Positions 1-5,198 of a stretch of 6,758 bases of DNA are shown here, piece after piece. The number at the start of each line of letters is the position of its first letter. Within the stretch, counting starts at the first letter, position 1. Origin of the DNA: an uncultured Syntrophomonadaceae bacterium (GTDB lineage: Bacteria; Bacillota; Syntrophomonadia; Syntrophomonadales; Syntrophomonadaceae); assembly GCA_944391275.1 (NCBI GenBank), contig CALXSZ010000202.1, positions 1 through 6,758 of the forward strand, written 5' to 3'. A program made the position numbers and the translations under genes. Under the pieces are notes generated by a model. It saw only the letters and a list, made by a program, of their open reading frames with translations. It was not told the DNA's origin and did no database searches.

Positions 1-209
1 TATTCGAACTGACCCTTATCTTTCCTAATAATTTCAGTTTATCATAAAGGGTTAGGAATTGATATTTTTATTTTCACTTCCAAAAACTTTTTCATAAAAT
101 GCAGAAAAATCAGTAGCTGAAACCATAGCGATTTTCCCGTACTTGTCAATTTATGCGGCTCATCCCACAAATTCTTTCCTCTTAGAAACAGATTTTATTT
201 CACACAATA

Positions 210-237
210 TTGTCATTTTTCCCAGCTTTGTTATAAT
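210..237 (+). promoter_or_regulatory. Sigma-A-type promoter for the fmdB-rnhA unit
   Basis: TTGTCA at 210-215 is followed after 16 nt by a perfect TATAAT at 232-237. TG at 229-230 forms an extended -10 (TGTTATAAT). Transcription would begin near 244, leaving a leader of about 37 nt before the GTG at 281. The match to the vegetative consensus is visible; the assignment to this transcript rests on position and orientation. Confidence 0.8.
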
Positions 238-280
238 AAATGGATGAAAAATATTGTATTGAACAGAGGAGATGTAGGAT

Positions 281-580
281 GTGCCTTTTTATGAATATGA
301 ATGTAAACAGTGCGGCGTTTTTGAAAAGATGCAAAAATTTCATGAAGAGCCGCTAAAAGTTTGTCCCACTTGTGGCGGACCGATCCATCGTTTGCTCAGC
401 AATTCCGGCGTCGTTTTTAAGGGAACCGGTTTTTACACAACCGATTATACCAAAGCGAAAGCTTTGGCGCGCAAGGTAAACAAAGAACGGCAAGTGGATA
501 ATGAAGCCATTCTAGACCGGGATATTAAGGGTTTTAATCAGCAAGTAGATAAAACGAATCTGGAAATCAAAGATCTATGA
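281..580 (+). CDS. FmdB-family zinc-ribbon protein
   Basis: This is a 99-residue protein starting MPFYEYEC, the usual opening of the FmdB/CxxC_CxxC_SSSS regulatory-protein family. Two CxxC pairs (C8/C11 and C28/C31) should bind one zinc ion in a small N-terminal ribbon. The family signature FKGTGFYTTDY follows at about residues 47-57. The rest is charged, lysine-rich and probably flexible. The start is GTG at 281, because AGAGGAGA at 265-272 sits 8 nt upstream; an ATG at 279 is out of frame. The last bases overlap the rnhA start (ATGA), so the two are probably translated together. The founding FmdB was proposed to regulate formamidase expression, but the function of most members is unknown, so a role in nucleic-acid binding or regulation is inference. 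The family assignment is firm; the function is not. Confidence 0.9.
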   Translation: MPFYEYECKQCGVFEKMQKFHEEPLKVCPTCGGPIHRLLSNSGVVFKGTGFYTTDYTKAKALARKVNKERQVDNEAILDRDIKGFNQQVDKTNLEIKDL

Positions 581-1053
581 TGACAAATAAGGAAAATGCT
601 CCCGGTATACAAGAAATTACAATTTATACGGATGGCGCCTGTTCTGGGAACCCGGGACCAGGGGGTTGGGCGTGCGTTTTGATTTGGGGAAAGCATATAC
701 GTGAATTATCCGGAGGGGATTCTTTAACGACCAACCAACGGATGGAATTAAAAGCAGCTATTGAGGGATTGAAAGCTTTAAAAGTTGCAGGATGGAAGGT
801 TCATTTATATTCGGATAGCGCCTATCTGGTGAATGCCTTGAATCAACACTGGCTTGCTGCCTGGCAAAAAAACGGGTGGAAAAACAGTAAAAAAGAGCCG
901 ATAGCCAATCAGGATCTTTGGCAGGAATTACTGCTTTATCTTCCACGCAATCAAATAAATTTCTTTAAAGTAAAAGGCCACGCAGGGGATCGTTGGAACG
1001 AGCGTTGTGATGAACTGGCTCGTAAAGAAATTTCTGCGCAAAAAAAATTGTAA
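577..1053 (+). CDS. rnhA: Ribonuclease HI
   Basis: This 158-residue type 1 RNase H cleaves the RNA strand of RNA-DNA hybrids (R-loops, primer remnants) in the cytoplasm with two metal ions. The whole fold is present: IYTDGACSGNPGPGGWA with catalytic D19, TTNQRMEL with E57, YSDSAY with D80, and KVKGHAGDRWNERCDELA with H135 and D145. The basic loop after NQHW (about residues 96-106, GWKNSKK) resembles the handle region of Escherichia coli RNase HI, which is about 155 residues, so the protein is full length and probably active. The ATG at 577 overlaps the fmdB stop (ATGA); a second ATG at 580 is equally possible. No good SD sequence precedes it (GGAAA only), so translation is probably coupled to fmdB. 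There is no clear intrinsic terminator after the stop codon. Confidence 0.95.
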   Translation: MMTNKENAPGIQEITIYTDGACSGNPGPGGWACVLIWGKHIRELSGGDSLTTNQRMELKAAIEGLKALKVAGWKVHLYSDSAYLVNALNQHWLAAWQKNGWKNSKKEPIANQDLWQELLLYLPRNQINFFKVKGHAGDRWNERCDELARKEISAQKKL

Positions 1054-1282
1054 TCTTACTTTGCTTAATGCAGCACAGATCCTCCCAAGAATAGTAATAG
1101 TAATCGCCAATGAATAGGAGCGCCCTATCTCGGGAGTGCTTCCGCTTATTGGGGACACATCGGATCCTTGTCTTCAACGAACCCAGGAGTTCTTCCATTG
1201 CGTACACCTTTTTATGGAATTACGATATTTTTTCTTTATTTTGGGGTATTCTAAATAAAAAAATCTCGAAGGAGGAAAAAAC

Positions 1283-1671
1283 GTGTCCATTGTGTGTATA
1301 GAGACTTCCGATATTTTAAAAACGACTTGCACCATGCAGGAACAACAAGCACAATTTCTTTATATGTTATCAACAGAAGATCCGCAAGTTTTTAAGTTGT
1401 ATTTTCAGACTCAAAATCTAACCTAATCGGCCCCGTTGAGGACAAGCGACTATTTCAACTTATCAGCTATGTACGGAAGCGCATTGGAGCGGTCCTTTGC
1501 CATTGGAATGATCGTATCGTCGCTCTGATTTTCCAGCATTTTGAACGTGAAACGGAAAATCAGAGTTTCCTTTATCGGTTAGCTTTGTATGGGTATCACG
1601 TCCGTAATCTATGGAGCAATGCCGTCAACCTATGTCGGTTGTTTTTTCTGATGCGTCATGCATCGGTTTGA
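1283..1671 (+). pseudogene. Unknown gene split by a -1 frameshift
   Basis: AAGGAGG at 1269-1275 lies 7 nt before GTG at 1283, among the best ribosome binding sites in the window. The frame starts MSIVCIETSDIL and ends at TAA 1424-1426 after 47 codons. The -1 frame has a stop at 1393-1395, then stays open from 1396 to TGA 1669-1671 (91 codons) without any ATG, GTG or TTG near its beginning. It reads as ordinary soluble protein, for example KRLFQLISYVRKRIG and FLYRLALYGYHVRNLW. The simplest reading is one gene of about 130 codons broken by an indel between about 1396 and 1423. I do not recognise the family. No classic X XXY YYZ slippery heptamer is visible there, so programmed frameshifting is less likely than decay or a sequencing error. 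Alternatively only the 47-residue peptide is real. Confidence 0.4.
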
Positions 1672-1895
1672 GTGCATCGGGGAATGTTCATACAATCTCG
1701 TTGACTGCATAGATACAGGAAACCGTTGCACTCGAAAAAACCGGACGCGTCTTTTCTATTCTTACTTTAATTTCTTCTACCATGCCAATCGGCTTGTTAT
1801 TTAGCCGCCCGATTGCGGAACAAGTAGGGATAAGTGTTTGGTTTCTTATTCCGGGGATTTGTATGGTCACACTTACGACTATTATTGCTATTTGA
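1608..1895 (+). pseudogene. MFS efflux transporter, C-terminal remnant
   Basis: After an in-frame TAG at 1710-1712 the frame reads IQETVALEKTGRVFSI, matching the motif (IQ..VP...QGRVFS) that lies between late membrane helices of drug-efflux MFS permeases. Two hydrophobic helices follow (LTLISSTMPIGLLF and VWFLIPGICMVTLTTIIAI), and the frame ends at TGA 1893-1895. Upstream of the TAG the same frame gives GNVHTISLTA, so the TAG probably replaced a TGG tryptophan codon (LTAWIQET). That open stretch begins after TAA 1605-1607; before it no MFS-like sequence is seen. Only about 80-90 of roughly 400 residues survive, so this cannot be a working transporter. The substrate cannot be told. The family call rests on motif recognition by eye. 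Confidence 0.7.
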
Positions 1896-1924
1896 TACAT
1901 GACAACACAGACGAGGAACAGCGT

Positions 1925-2368
1925 ATGATTCGGAAATTTCAAAAACCCGATACTGCATCCGTCATGCAAATATGGCTGAATGGAAATAAGGACGCACACC
2001 CTTTTATTCCGAAAGAGTATTGGGAGTCGAATTTTGGGATGGTACAAAAGCAGCTCGTACAGGCGGAAGTTTTCGTCTACGAACTGCATGGAGAAATACA
2101 GGGATTTATCGGTCTCGTAGACAGATATATTGCGGGAATCTTTGTGAATCAAAAACATCGGTCACTTGGCGTAGGAAAACATCTTTTGGATTATGTGAAA
2201 TCGAAACACGGCTTTTTGTCATTAGCAGTCTACCAGAAAAATAATCGAGCCGTTGCATTTTATTTCAGAGAAGGTTTTTCTGTATTATCCGAGGAATTTG
2301 ACGAATCCACGGGAGAAGTAGAATATACAATGGTTTGGGAAACAAATGCACTGGGGGTGCAAAGATAA
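1925..2368 (+). CDS. GNAT family N-acetyltransferase, YjaB-like
   Basis: This is a 147-residue acetyl-CoA-dependent acetyltransferase. The acetyl-CoA-binding motif A is clear (IFVNQKHRSLGVGKHLLDYV, with the R/Q-x-x-G-x-G/A loop as HRSLGVG). It is followed by LSLAVYQKNNRAVAFYFREGF, the usual N..A..FY...GF motif B. The N-terminal DTASVMQIWLNGNKDAHPFI resembles the YjaB branch (IW...N...H.F). The frame opens earlier, at ATG 1838, but I chose ATG 1925 because GAGGAA at 1913-1918 precedes it at 6 nt and because 1838-1895 is the end of the MFS remnant in another frame. It looks intact although broken genes flank it on both sides. The acceptor substrate (small molecule, peptide or protein N-terminus) cannot be predicted. 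No strong promoter of its own is visible. Confidence 0.88.
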   Translation: MIRKFQKPDTASVMQIWLNGNKDAHPFIPKEYWESNFGMVQKQLVQAEVFVYELHGEIQGFIGLVDRYIAGIFVNQKHRSLGVGKHLLDYVKSKHGFLSLAVYQKNNRAVAFYFREGFSVLSEEFDESTGEVEYTMVWETNALGVQR

Positions 2369-2450
2369 GAAAGGCCGTTTTATTTATTGCAATGCGTCTT
2401 GATGGCTATATATAGCAGACAGAGACGGGAAGGTGGAAGGGTTAGCGGGG
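2365..2450 (+). pseudogene. RibD/DHFR-like protein, 5' remnant
   Basis: The frame from 2365 reads ATA-RKAVLFIAMRLDGYI. After skipping two bases at about 2412-2414 it continues ADRDGKVEGLAG. This is the N-terminus of the dihydrofolate-reductase-like RibD C-terminal domain family (M.K.VLFIAMSLDGYIAD.DG.V.WL). Three lesions are visible. The expected ATG start is ATA. A 2-nt expansion of a TATATATA run puts TAG in frame at 2413-2415. Homology ends after about 27 codons. A G-rich stretch (GGGGGT, 2353-2358) at the right distance could be the old ribosome binding site, inside the end of the GNAT gene. From 2451 the restored frame runs on to TGA 2574-2576 with an unrelated hydrophobic segment (SIANVVPFILALMFAAFPLF). 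That points to a deletion junction. Confidence 0.75.
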
Positions 2451-2576
2451 AAAGAAGCGGGAGAAAGTAGAAATAAACAAGAAGAACAAAGGCGAACAGC
2501 ACTGTCAATAGCAAACGTAGTTCCGTTTATTTTAGCTTTGATGTTTGCCGCTTTCCCTCTCTTTCTAGGAGTGTGA
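2451..2576 (+). other. Hydrophobic open tail behind the DHFR remnant
   Basis: The restored frame of the DHFR-like remnant stays open for 41 more codons. It gives a charged stretch (KEAGESRNKQEEQRR), then one probable membrane helix (ALSIANVVPFILALMFAAFP), and ends at TGA 2574-2576. It has no start codon with a ribosome binding site and matches no family I recognise. It could be the 3' end of a small membrane-protein gene fused by deletion, or chance. Confidence 0.25.
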
Positions 2577-2578
2577 CA

Positions 2579-2832
2579 ACTTCGGGACACTTTGTCCACA
2601 AGTCGGGGGATGGGACGAAAAACTTTCATATACCTCCCCCGTCTGTTTATGAGGAAACAGGGCCGTGTTTCACTGCATGCGATGCAATTACAGCCCTGTA
2701 TCCCTGCCGTTTCAAATGTCCTTGCCCTGCCCGGCGGAAACACGGCATTTTCTCGGCAACGCTGACAGTGCGTATTGCGTACTACGCTTCGTTTCGTAAA
2801 GTCGTGTTCCAAACGGGGAACTTTCCCCTTTT
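2579..2832 (+). ncRNA. Candidate structured RNA or palindromic element
   Basis: The segment folds by eye into helices that follow each other with no or single unpaired bases between them. P1 is 2579-2582/2600-2603 with 2585-2589/2593-2597. P2 is 2604-2610/2635-2641, extended by 2612-2613/2633-2634 and 2617-2620/2624-2627. P3 is 2643-2648/2655-2660. P4 is 2662-2671/2737-2746, a perfect 10-bp stem. P4 encloses three hairpins, at 2674-2686, 2689-2700 and 2705-2736. A terminal hairpin (2815-2819/2824-2828) followed by T4 looks like an intrinsic terminator, and 2806-2810/2817-2821 competes with it. The block is richer in GC than its surroundings. One U-G pair (2705/2736) and the T-run favour the + strand. 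A GTG-started frame crosses it (2573-2917), but its SD spacing is 1 nt and the sequence is cysteine- and proline-rich without any domain, so I treat it as non-coding. It could also be a palindromic repeat or the end of a mobile element. Confidence 0.4.
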
Positions 2833-3140
2833 CCCTCCAGCGTCATTGCCAATCAGCTTATTTGAGGTAATTTTGCGATTTTATTGTTGGTTTCGCAGAA
2901 GTAAGAAGTCTTCTTAACAGTTGGATACTTTTTTTGCAAACTGGATTCTTTAGAGGCTTTACACTCTTCTCCATTCTGTCGTTTTAAGCTTTATTTTTCC
3001 TTCAAAATAAACAAATAAATATTATTTAGAGACGCAGATCATCTCTCACAACGTCGCTTTATGTATTGCGGAAGCGCTCCCATTTCATCTTCCTCCTCTA
3101 CGCAAAATGAGATACAAATGAAAAATCTTATAAAAGAGTC
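2833..3140. other. AT-rich gene-free stretch
   Basis: I see no convincing gene here. The stretch holds an almost perfect short palindrome, AAGAAGTCTTCTT (about 2902-2914), and a weak hairpin with TGCGA/TCGCA arms just before it. On the - strand there is a 14-codon frame with an excellent ribosome binding site (3083 down to 3039). There is no RNA gene, transposase fragment or clear promoter. Confidence 0.5.
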
Positions 3141-3187
3141 AAAAAAAACGGTTCAAGACGCGAAAATTGCCTCAAACGTTGAACCGT
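3141..3187 (-). terminator. Intrinsic terminator after the CPBP gene
   Basis: On the - strand ACGGTTCAA (3187-3179) pairs perfectly with TTGAACCGT (3156-3148), with a 22-nt loop that can pair a further CG/CG. A run of eight T (A8 at 3141-3148 on the + strand) follows at once. It lies 18 nt after the CPBP stop codon and should end that transcript. The T-run is only on this side, so it is not clearly bidirectional. Confidence 0.85.
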
Positions 3188-3193
3188 CTTTAA

Positions 3194-3213
3194 TTTTACA
3201 ATATTTTACAATA
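3194..3213. repeat. Perfect 10-bp tandem duplication over a stop codon
   Basis: TTTTACAATA occurs twice in a row (3194-3203 and 3204-3213). The right copy contains the TAA stop of the CPBP gene on the - strand (3208-3206), so a second TAA lies ten bases downstream in another phase. It looks like a local slippage duplication. Confidence 0.7.
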
Positions 3214-3919
3214 ATACAAGACTTGCCATAATGGCATTCCACAAACCATGCGCCATCATGCTCACCCATACGCTTCTTGTTTTTTCATAAATCCAACAAA
3301 GCGCCATTCCGCCAAAAGCCAAAGGAAGGGTGCGCCAAGCATCAAAATGCACAACGCCAAAGACAAATCCTGCTAAACAAATTGCTGGAAAAACATTGAA
3401 ATACTGACGCAGCCACGAATACAAAACGCCCCGAAAAAGCATTTCTTCTACCAGGGGCGCAAGCAAACTCGCACAGATCAAAAGAAAAAAGATCTGCATC
3501 CCTTGATCTTCCTGCGTAAGAAGCGTTTCAAAATACTGGGGTTCGATCTGCGGATGAAAATAAGCGAGAAGAACGGAAAAGAAAATGATCACGAGAAAGA
3601 TCAACAATCCCCCTAAGACTCCATAAACAAGAAGATGATTTTTTTGGGGAGTCCTAAATCCAACAAAATCCCAACTTTCTCGACGGGGTCGTAGGATAAG
3701 CCCATATACGAGAAGAAAACTCAGGCCCGTCTGGGCTAACATTCCTAACATAAAATACATAAATAGATGATCGCTGGTTACATTTAATTCAGGGAAAAAG
3801 AACGCTAAGCACCAATAAACCAAACTGGCGAGAAACGGCGCTACGAAATACGTACCGCCATAAATAAGAATCCATTTCAGTAACCCGAAAATCCCGGACT
3901 TCCATCTTATTTCACTCAT
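3206..3919 (-). CDS. CPBP family intramembrane metalloprotease
   Basis: This 237-residue integral membrane protein belongs to the CAAX-protease and bacteriocin-processing (CPBP, Abi) family. The conserved motifs are complete: EEMLFRG (E158, E159, R163), FGVVH (F187 to H191) and HGLWN (H224 to N228). Known members use the glutamates and histidines for catalysis within the membrane. About seven or eight hydrophobic segments are visible, roughly at 15-42, 52-77, 96-121, 142-155, 176-191, 197-212 and 217-236. Bacterial members serve bacteriocin immunity, protein processing or unknown roles; the substrate here is unknown. An ATG at 3919 is preceded by AAAGGAAG at a rather long distance (about 11 nt), so initiation may be modest. 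It has its own promoter (3968-3996) and terminator, so it is probably a separate transcript from the ger genes upstream. Confidence 0.9.
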   Translation of the reverse strand: MSEIRWKSGIFGLLKWILIYGGTYFVAPFLASLVYWCLAFFFPELNVTSDHLFMYFMLGMLAQTGLSFLLVYGLILRPRRESWDFVGFRTPQKNHLLVYGVLGGLLIFLVIIFFSVLLAYFHPQIEPQYFETLLTQEDQGMQIFFLLICASLLAPLVEEMLFRGVLYSWLRQYFNVFPAICLAGFVFGVVHFDAWRTLPLAFGGMALCWIYEKTRSVWVSMMAHGLWNAIMASLVLL

Positions 3920-3941
3920 AAAATCGCTGCTTCCTTTGCAT

Positions 3942-4008
3942 TTTCCAAACCTACGGATGTTCTTACTATCATACTATTTCTTTTCTTTGGATTCAAGACG
4001 TTTGGAAA
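3942..4008. repeat. 9-bp inverted repeat bracketing the CPBP promoter
   Basis: TTTCCAAAC at 3942-3950 and its exact inverted copy GTTTGGAAA at 4000-4008 flank the promoter core at 3968-3996. Relative to a start near 3961, the arms lie just upstream of -35 and at about +11 to +19. A regulator bound at both arms could close the promoter, but the arms are AT-rich and this may be chance. Confidence 0.35.
3968..3996 (-). promoter_or_regulatory. Sigma-A-type promoter for the CPBP gene
   Basis: On the - strand TTGAAT (3996-3991) and TATGAT (3973-3968) are separated by exactly 17 nt. Transcription would begin near 3961, about 42 nt before the ATG at 3919. Two of twelve consensus positions differ. 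It lies wholly in the gap between the gerC stop and the CPBP start. Confidence 0.75.
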
Positions 4009-4028
4009 AAGAAAACTTATTCTTTTTC
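4005..4028 (-). terminator. Weak AT-rich hairpin over the gerC stop
   Basis: GAAAAAGAA at 4005-4013 and TTCTTTTTC at 4020-4028 form a 9-bp inverted repeat around the gerC stop codon (4017-4019). The stem is almost all A-T and its downstream T-run is short and broken. It could slow polymerase or protect the 3' end, but it is a poor terminator, so some ger transcription may run on into the CPBP gene. Confidence 0.25.
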
Positions 4029-5198
4029 TCCCCAATTTTGTATGGTTACCTGTGTTTCGACGTCAATTTGAGCGTTGCAGATAAAATAAGGGGTATCAAT
4101 CACGCCTTCCAATTCTTTTCGTTCCTTGGCAAGCGCGAAACGGCAGATATCAATACAATCGACCCCTAAATCCTGTTGCATCCATTGAACAAAGGTCTCT
4201 AATTCCTGCTGTACTTGTTCCGCTACAACGCTTTCCAATTCCTCAATAGACTCCGGCGTATAATCTCGTATACGGAAAGTTCTCTCTCGCTCCATAATAC
4301 TTCCCGTCAGAAAAACTTGAATGGTAAAATGCCATTTTCCATCTTCTTTACTGACTTTGACACTCCTTGAATTCCGTAAACGTAGGGCCCCTTCATCAAA
4401 ATGCTTTCCATCATGTTTTATCTCATAGGGAATATAACCAATGCATTGATCTCCTCGCAATAGGGTTAACTTTCTGGCGTCGTTAATGTCCAAGATCCGC
4501 AGCAGTTTATCTTTTTCAAATACACCGCAGCCCGTAATCTCAATTTTTCCGTCGCCTCGGACTCCTACGACAGGAACAATCGGGTTCTTCCCGCTCCCCT
4601 GATTCGTGATAAAATCATGCAGCGTCGTTGATTTCAAATAAATTCGATCATTTAAGCCATTGAACATTTCTTGGAGATAAAAAGCAACGTTGCGATTACT
4701 ATCTACCGGCGTACGAAGAATCTCTTCGGCTCTTCCTTCCGATAAGCAAATAAACAAACTGGAAGGCATAACGCTTAAACGAGATAAACTATCCGTCTGC
4801 GATCGGATACCTTGCAAAGCTAAATCTCTCCCAATAACAAGTACTTGCAGCGTCCCTGGAAAATAAATGCTATCGTCCCGATATTCTCTAAGCGCCCGGG
4901 TATAGGCCACATTGGAAGCGGATATGGTTTCGATTTGTTCTTTCGGTTCGATATTGGGAATAAGCGTCGGTACAAGACTGGTGACGTCCACCTTGGGTTC
5001 TTTGACGTCTCCTTCGGCTTTTTCATCCTTCTGATCCTCCTCCAACGATACGTGTAAATCGTACCCAGTCGCCAGCGGAAAAGATAATAAATCAATATCG
5101 ACGGAATCCCAACATCCGCTTAAAAAAAGGCTATTCATTAAAATAATCAACACAAAAAATATATTCTTAACACATCGCTTTTTGTTGTTTTTTCGCAT
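4017..5198 (-). CDS. Ger(x)C family spore germination lipoprotein
   Basis: This 393-residue C subunit belongs to a GerA-type nutrient germinant receptor in the inner spore membrane. The N-terminus is a lipoprotein signal: a basic start (MRKNNKKR), a hydrophobic core at about 12-26, and lipobox LSGC with the lipid-modified cysteine at 29. The mature part starts CWDSVDIDLLSFPLATGYD, typical of the family (GCW...(D/E)...). An acidic, lysine-rich insertion at about 52-70 (EEDQKDEKAEGDVKEPK) may be a flexible loop. The length is normal for GerC proteins. The ATG at 5198 lies inside the 3' end of gerB (32-nt overlap), and GGAGGG 7 nt upstream supports it. The gene is last in the gerA-gerB-gerC order, as in Bacillus receptors. 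C subunits are needed for receptor function; their exact biochemical role is less clear than that of A and B. It looks intact. Confidence 0.95.
   Translation of the reverse strand: MRKNNKKRCVKNIFFVLIILMNSLFLSGCWDSVDIDLLSFPLATGYDLHVSLEEDQKDEKAEGDVKEPKVDVTSLVPTLIPNIEPKEQIETISASNVAYTRALREYRDDSIYFPGTLQVLVIGRDLALQGIRSQTDSLSRLSVMPSSLFICLSEGRAEEILRTPVDSNRNVAFYLQEMFNGLNDRIYLKSTTLHDFITNQGSGKNPIVPVVGVRGDGKIEITGCGVFEKDKLLRILDINDARKLTLLRGDQCIGYIPYEIKHDGKHFDEGALRLRNSRSVKVSKEDGKWHFTIQVFLTGSIMERERTFRIRDYTPESIEELESVVAEQVQQELETFVQWMQQDLGVDCIDICRFALAKERKELEGVIDTPYFICNAQIDVETQVTIQNWGEKE

Noticed and set aside
52..149. On the - strand, TTGACA-N16-TATGGT (149-122) and a 32-codon open tail ending at TAA 54-52.
   Set aside because: The promoter-like match lies inside the open tail, which has no start codon or ribosome binding site and resembles no family. 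Each is likely chance in AT-rich DNA.
1091..1104. Short tandem repeat ATAGTAATAGTA.
   Set aside because: Only two copies of a 6-bp AT-rich unit, with no context suggesting function.
1110..1301. 63-codon + strand frame in front of the 1283 start.
   Set aside because: It has no ribosome binding site, overlaps the strong start at 1283 in another frame, and has no recognisable motif.
2384..2812. 142-codon frame on the - strand across the DHFR remnant and the structured block.
   Set aside because: Its composition is not protein-like, it crosses recognisable + strand gene remains, and its start has no ribosome binding site. An internal ATG after GGAGG (near 2630) has too short a spacing.
2573..2917. 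114-codon frame on the + strand beginning GTG at 2573.
   Set aside because: The SD-like AGGAG is only 1 nt from the start codon. The residues are rich in Cys, Pro and Arg with no domain, and the segment is better explained by base-paired structure.
3065..3085. GGGAGCGCTTCCGC-like palindrome, similar to a stretch near 1134-1147 and loosely to a catabolite-response (cre) site.
   Set aside because: About four positions differ from the cre consensus and there is no promoter or gene in the right place. The shared 14-nt stretch at the two sites is too short to call a repeat.
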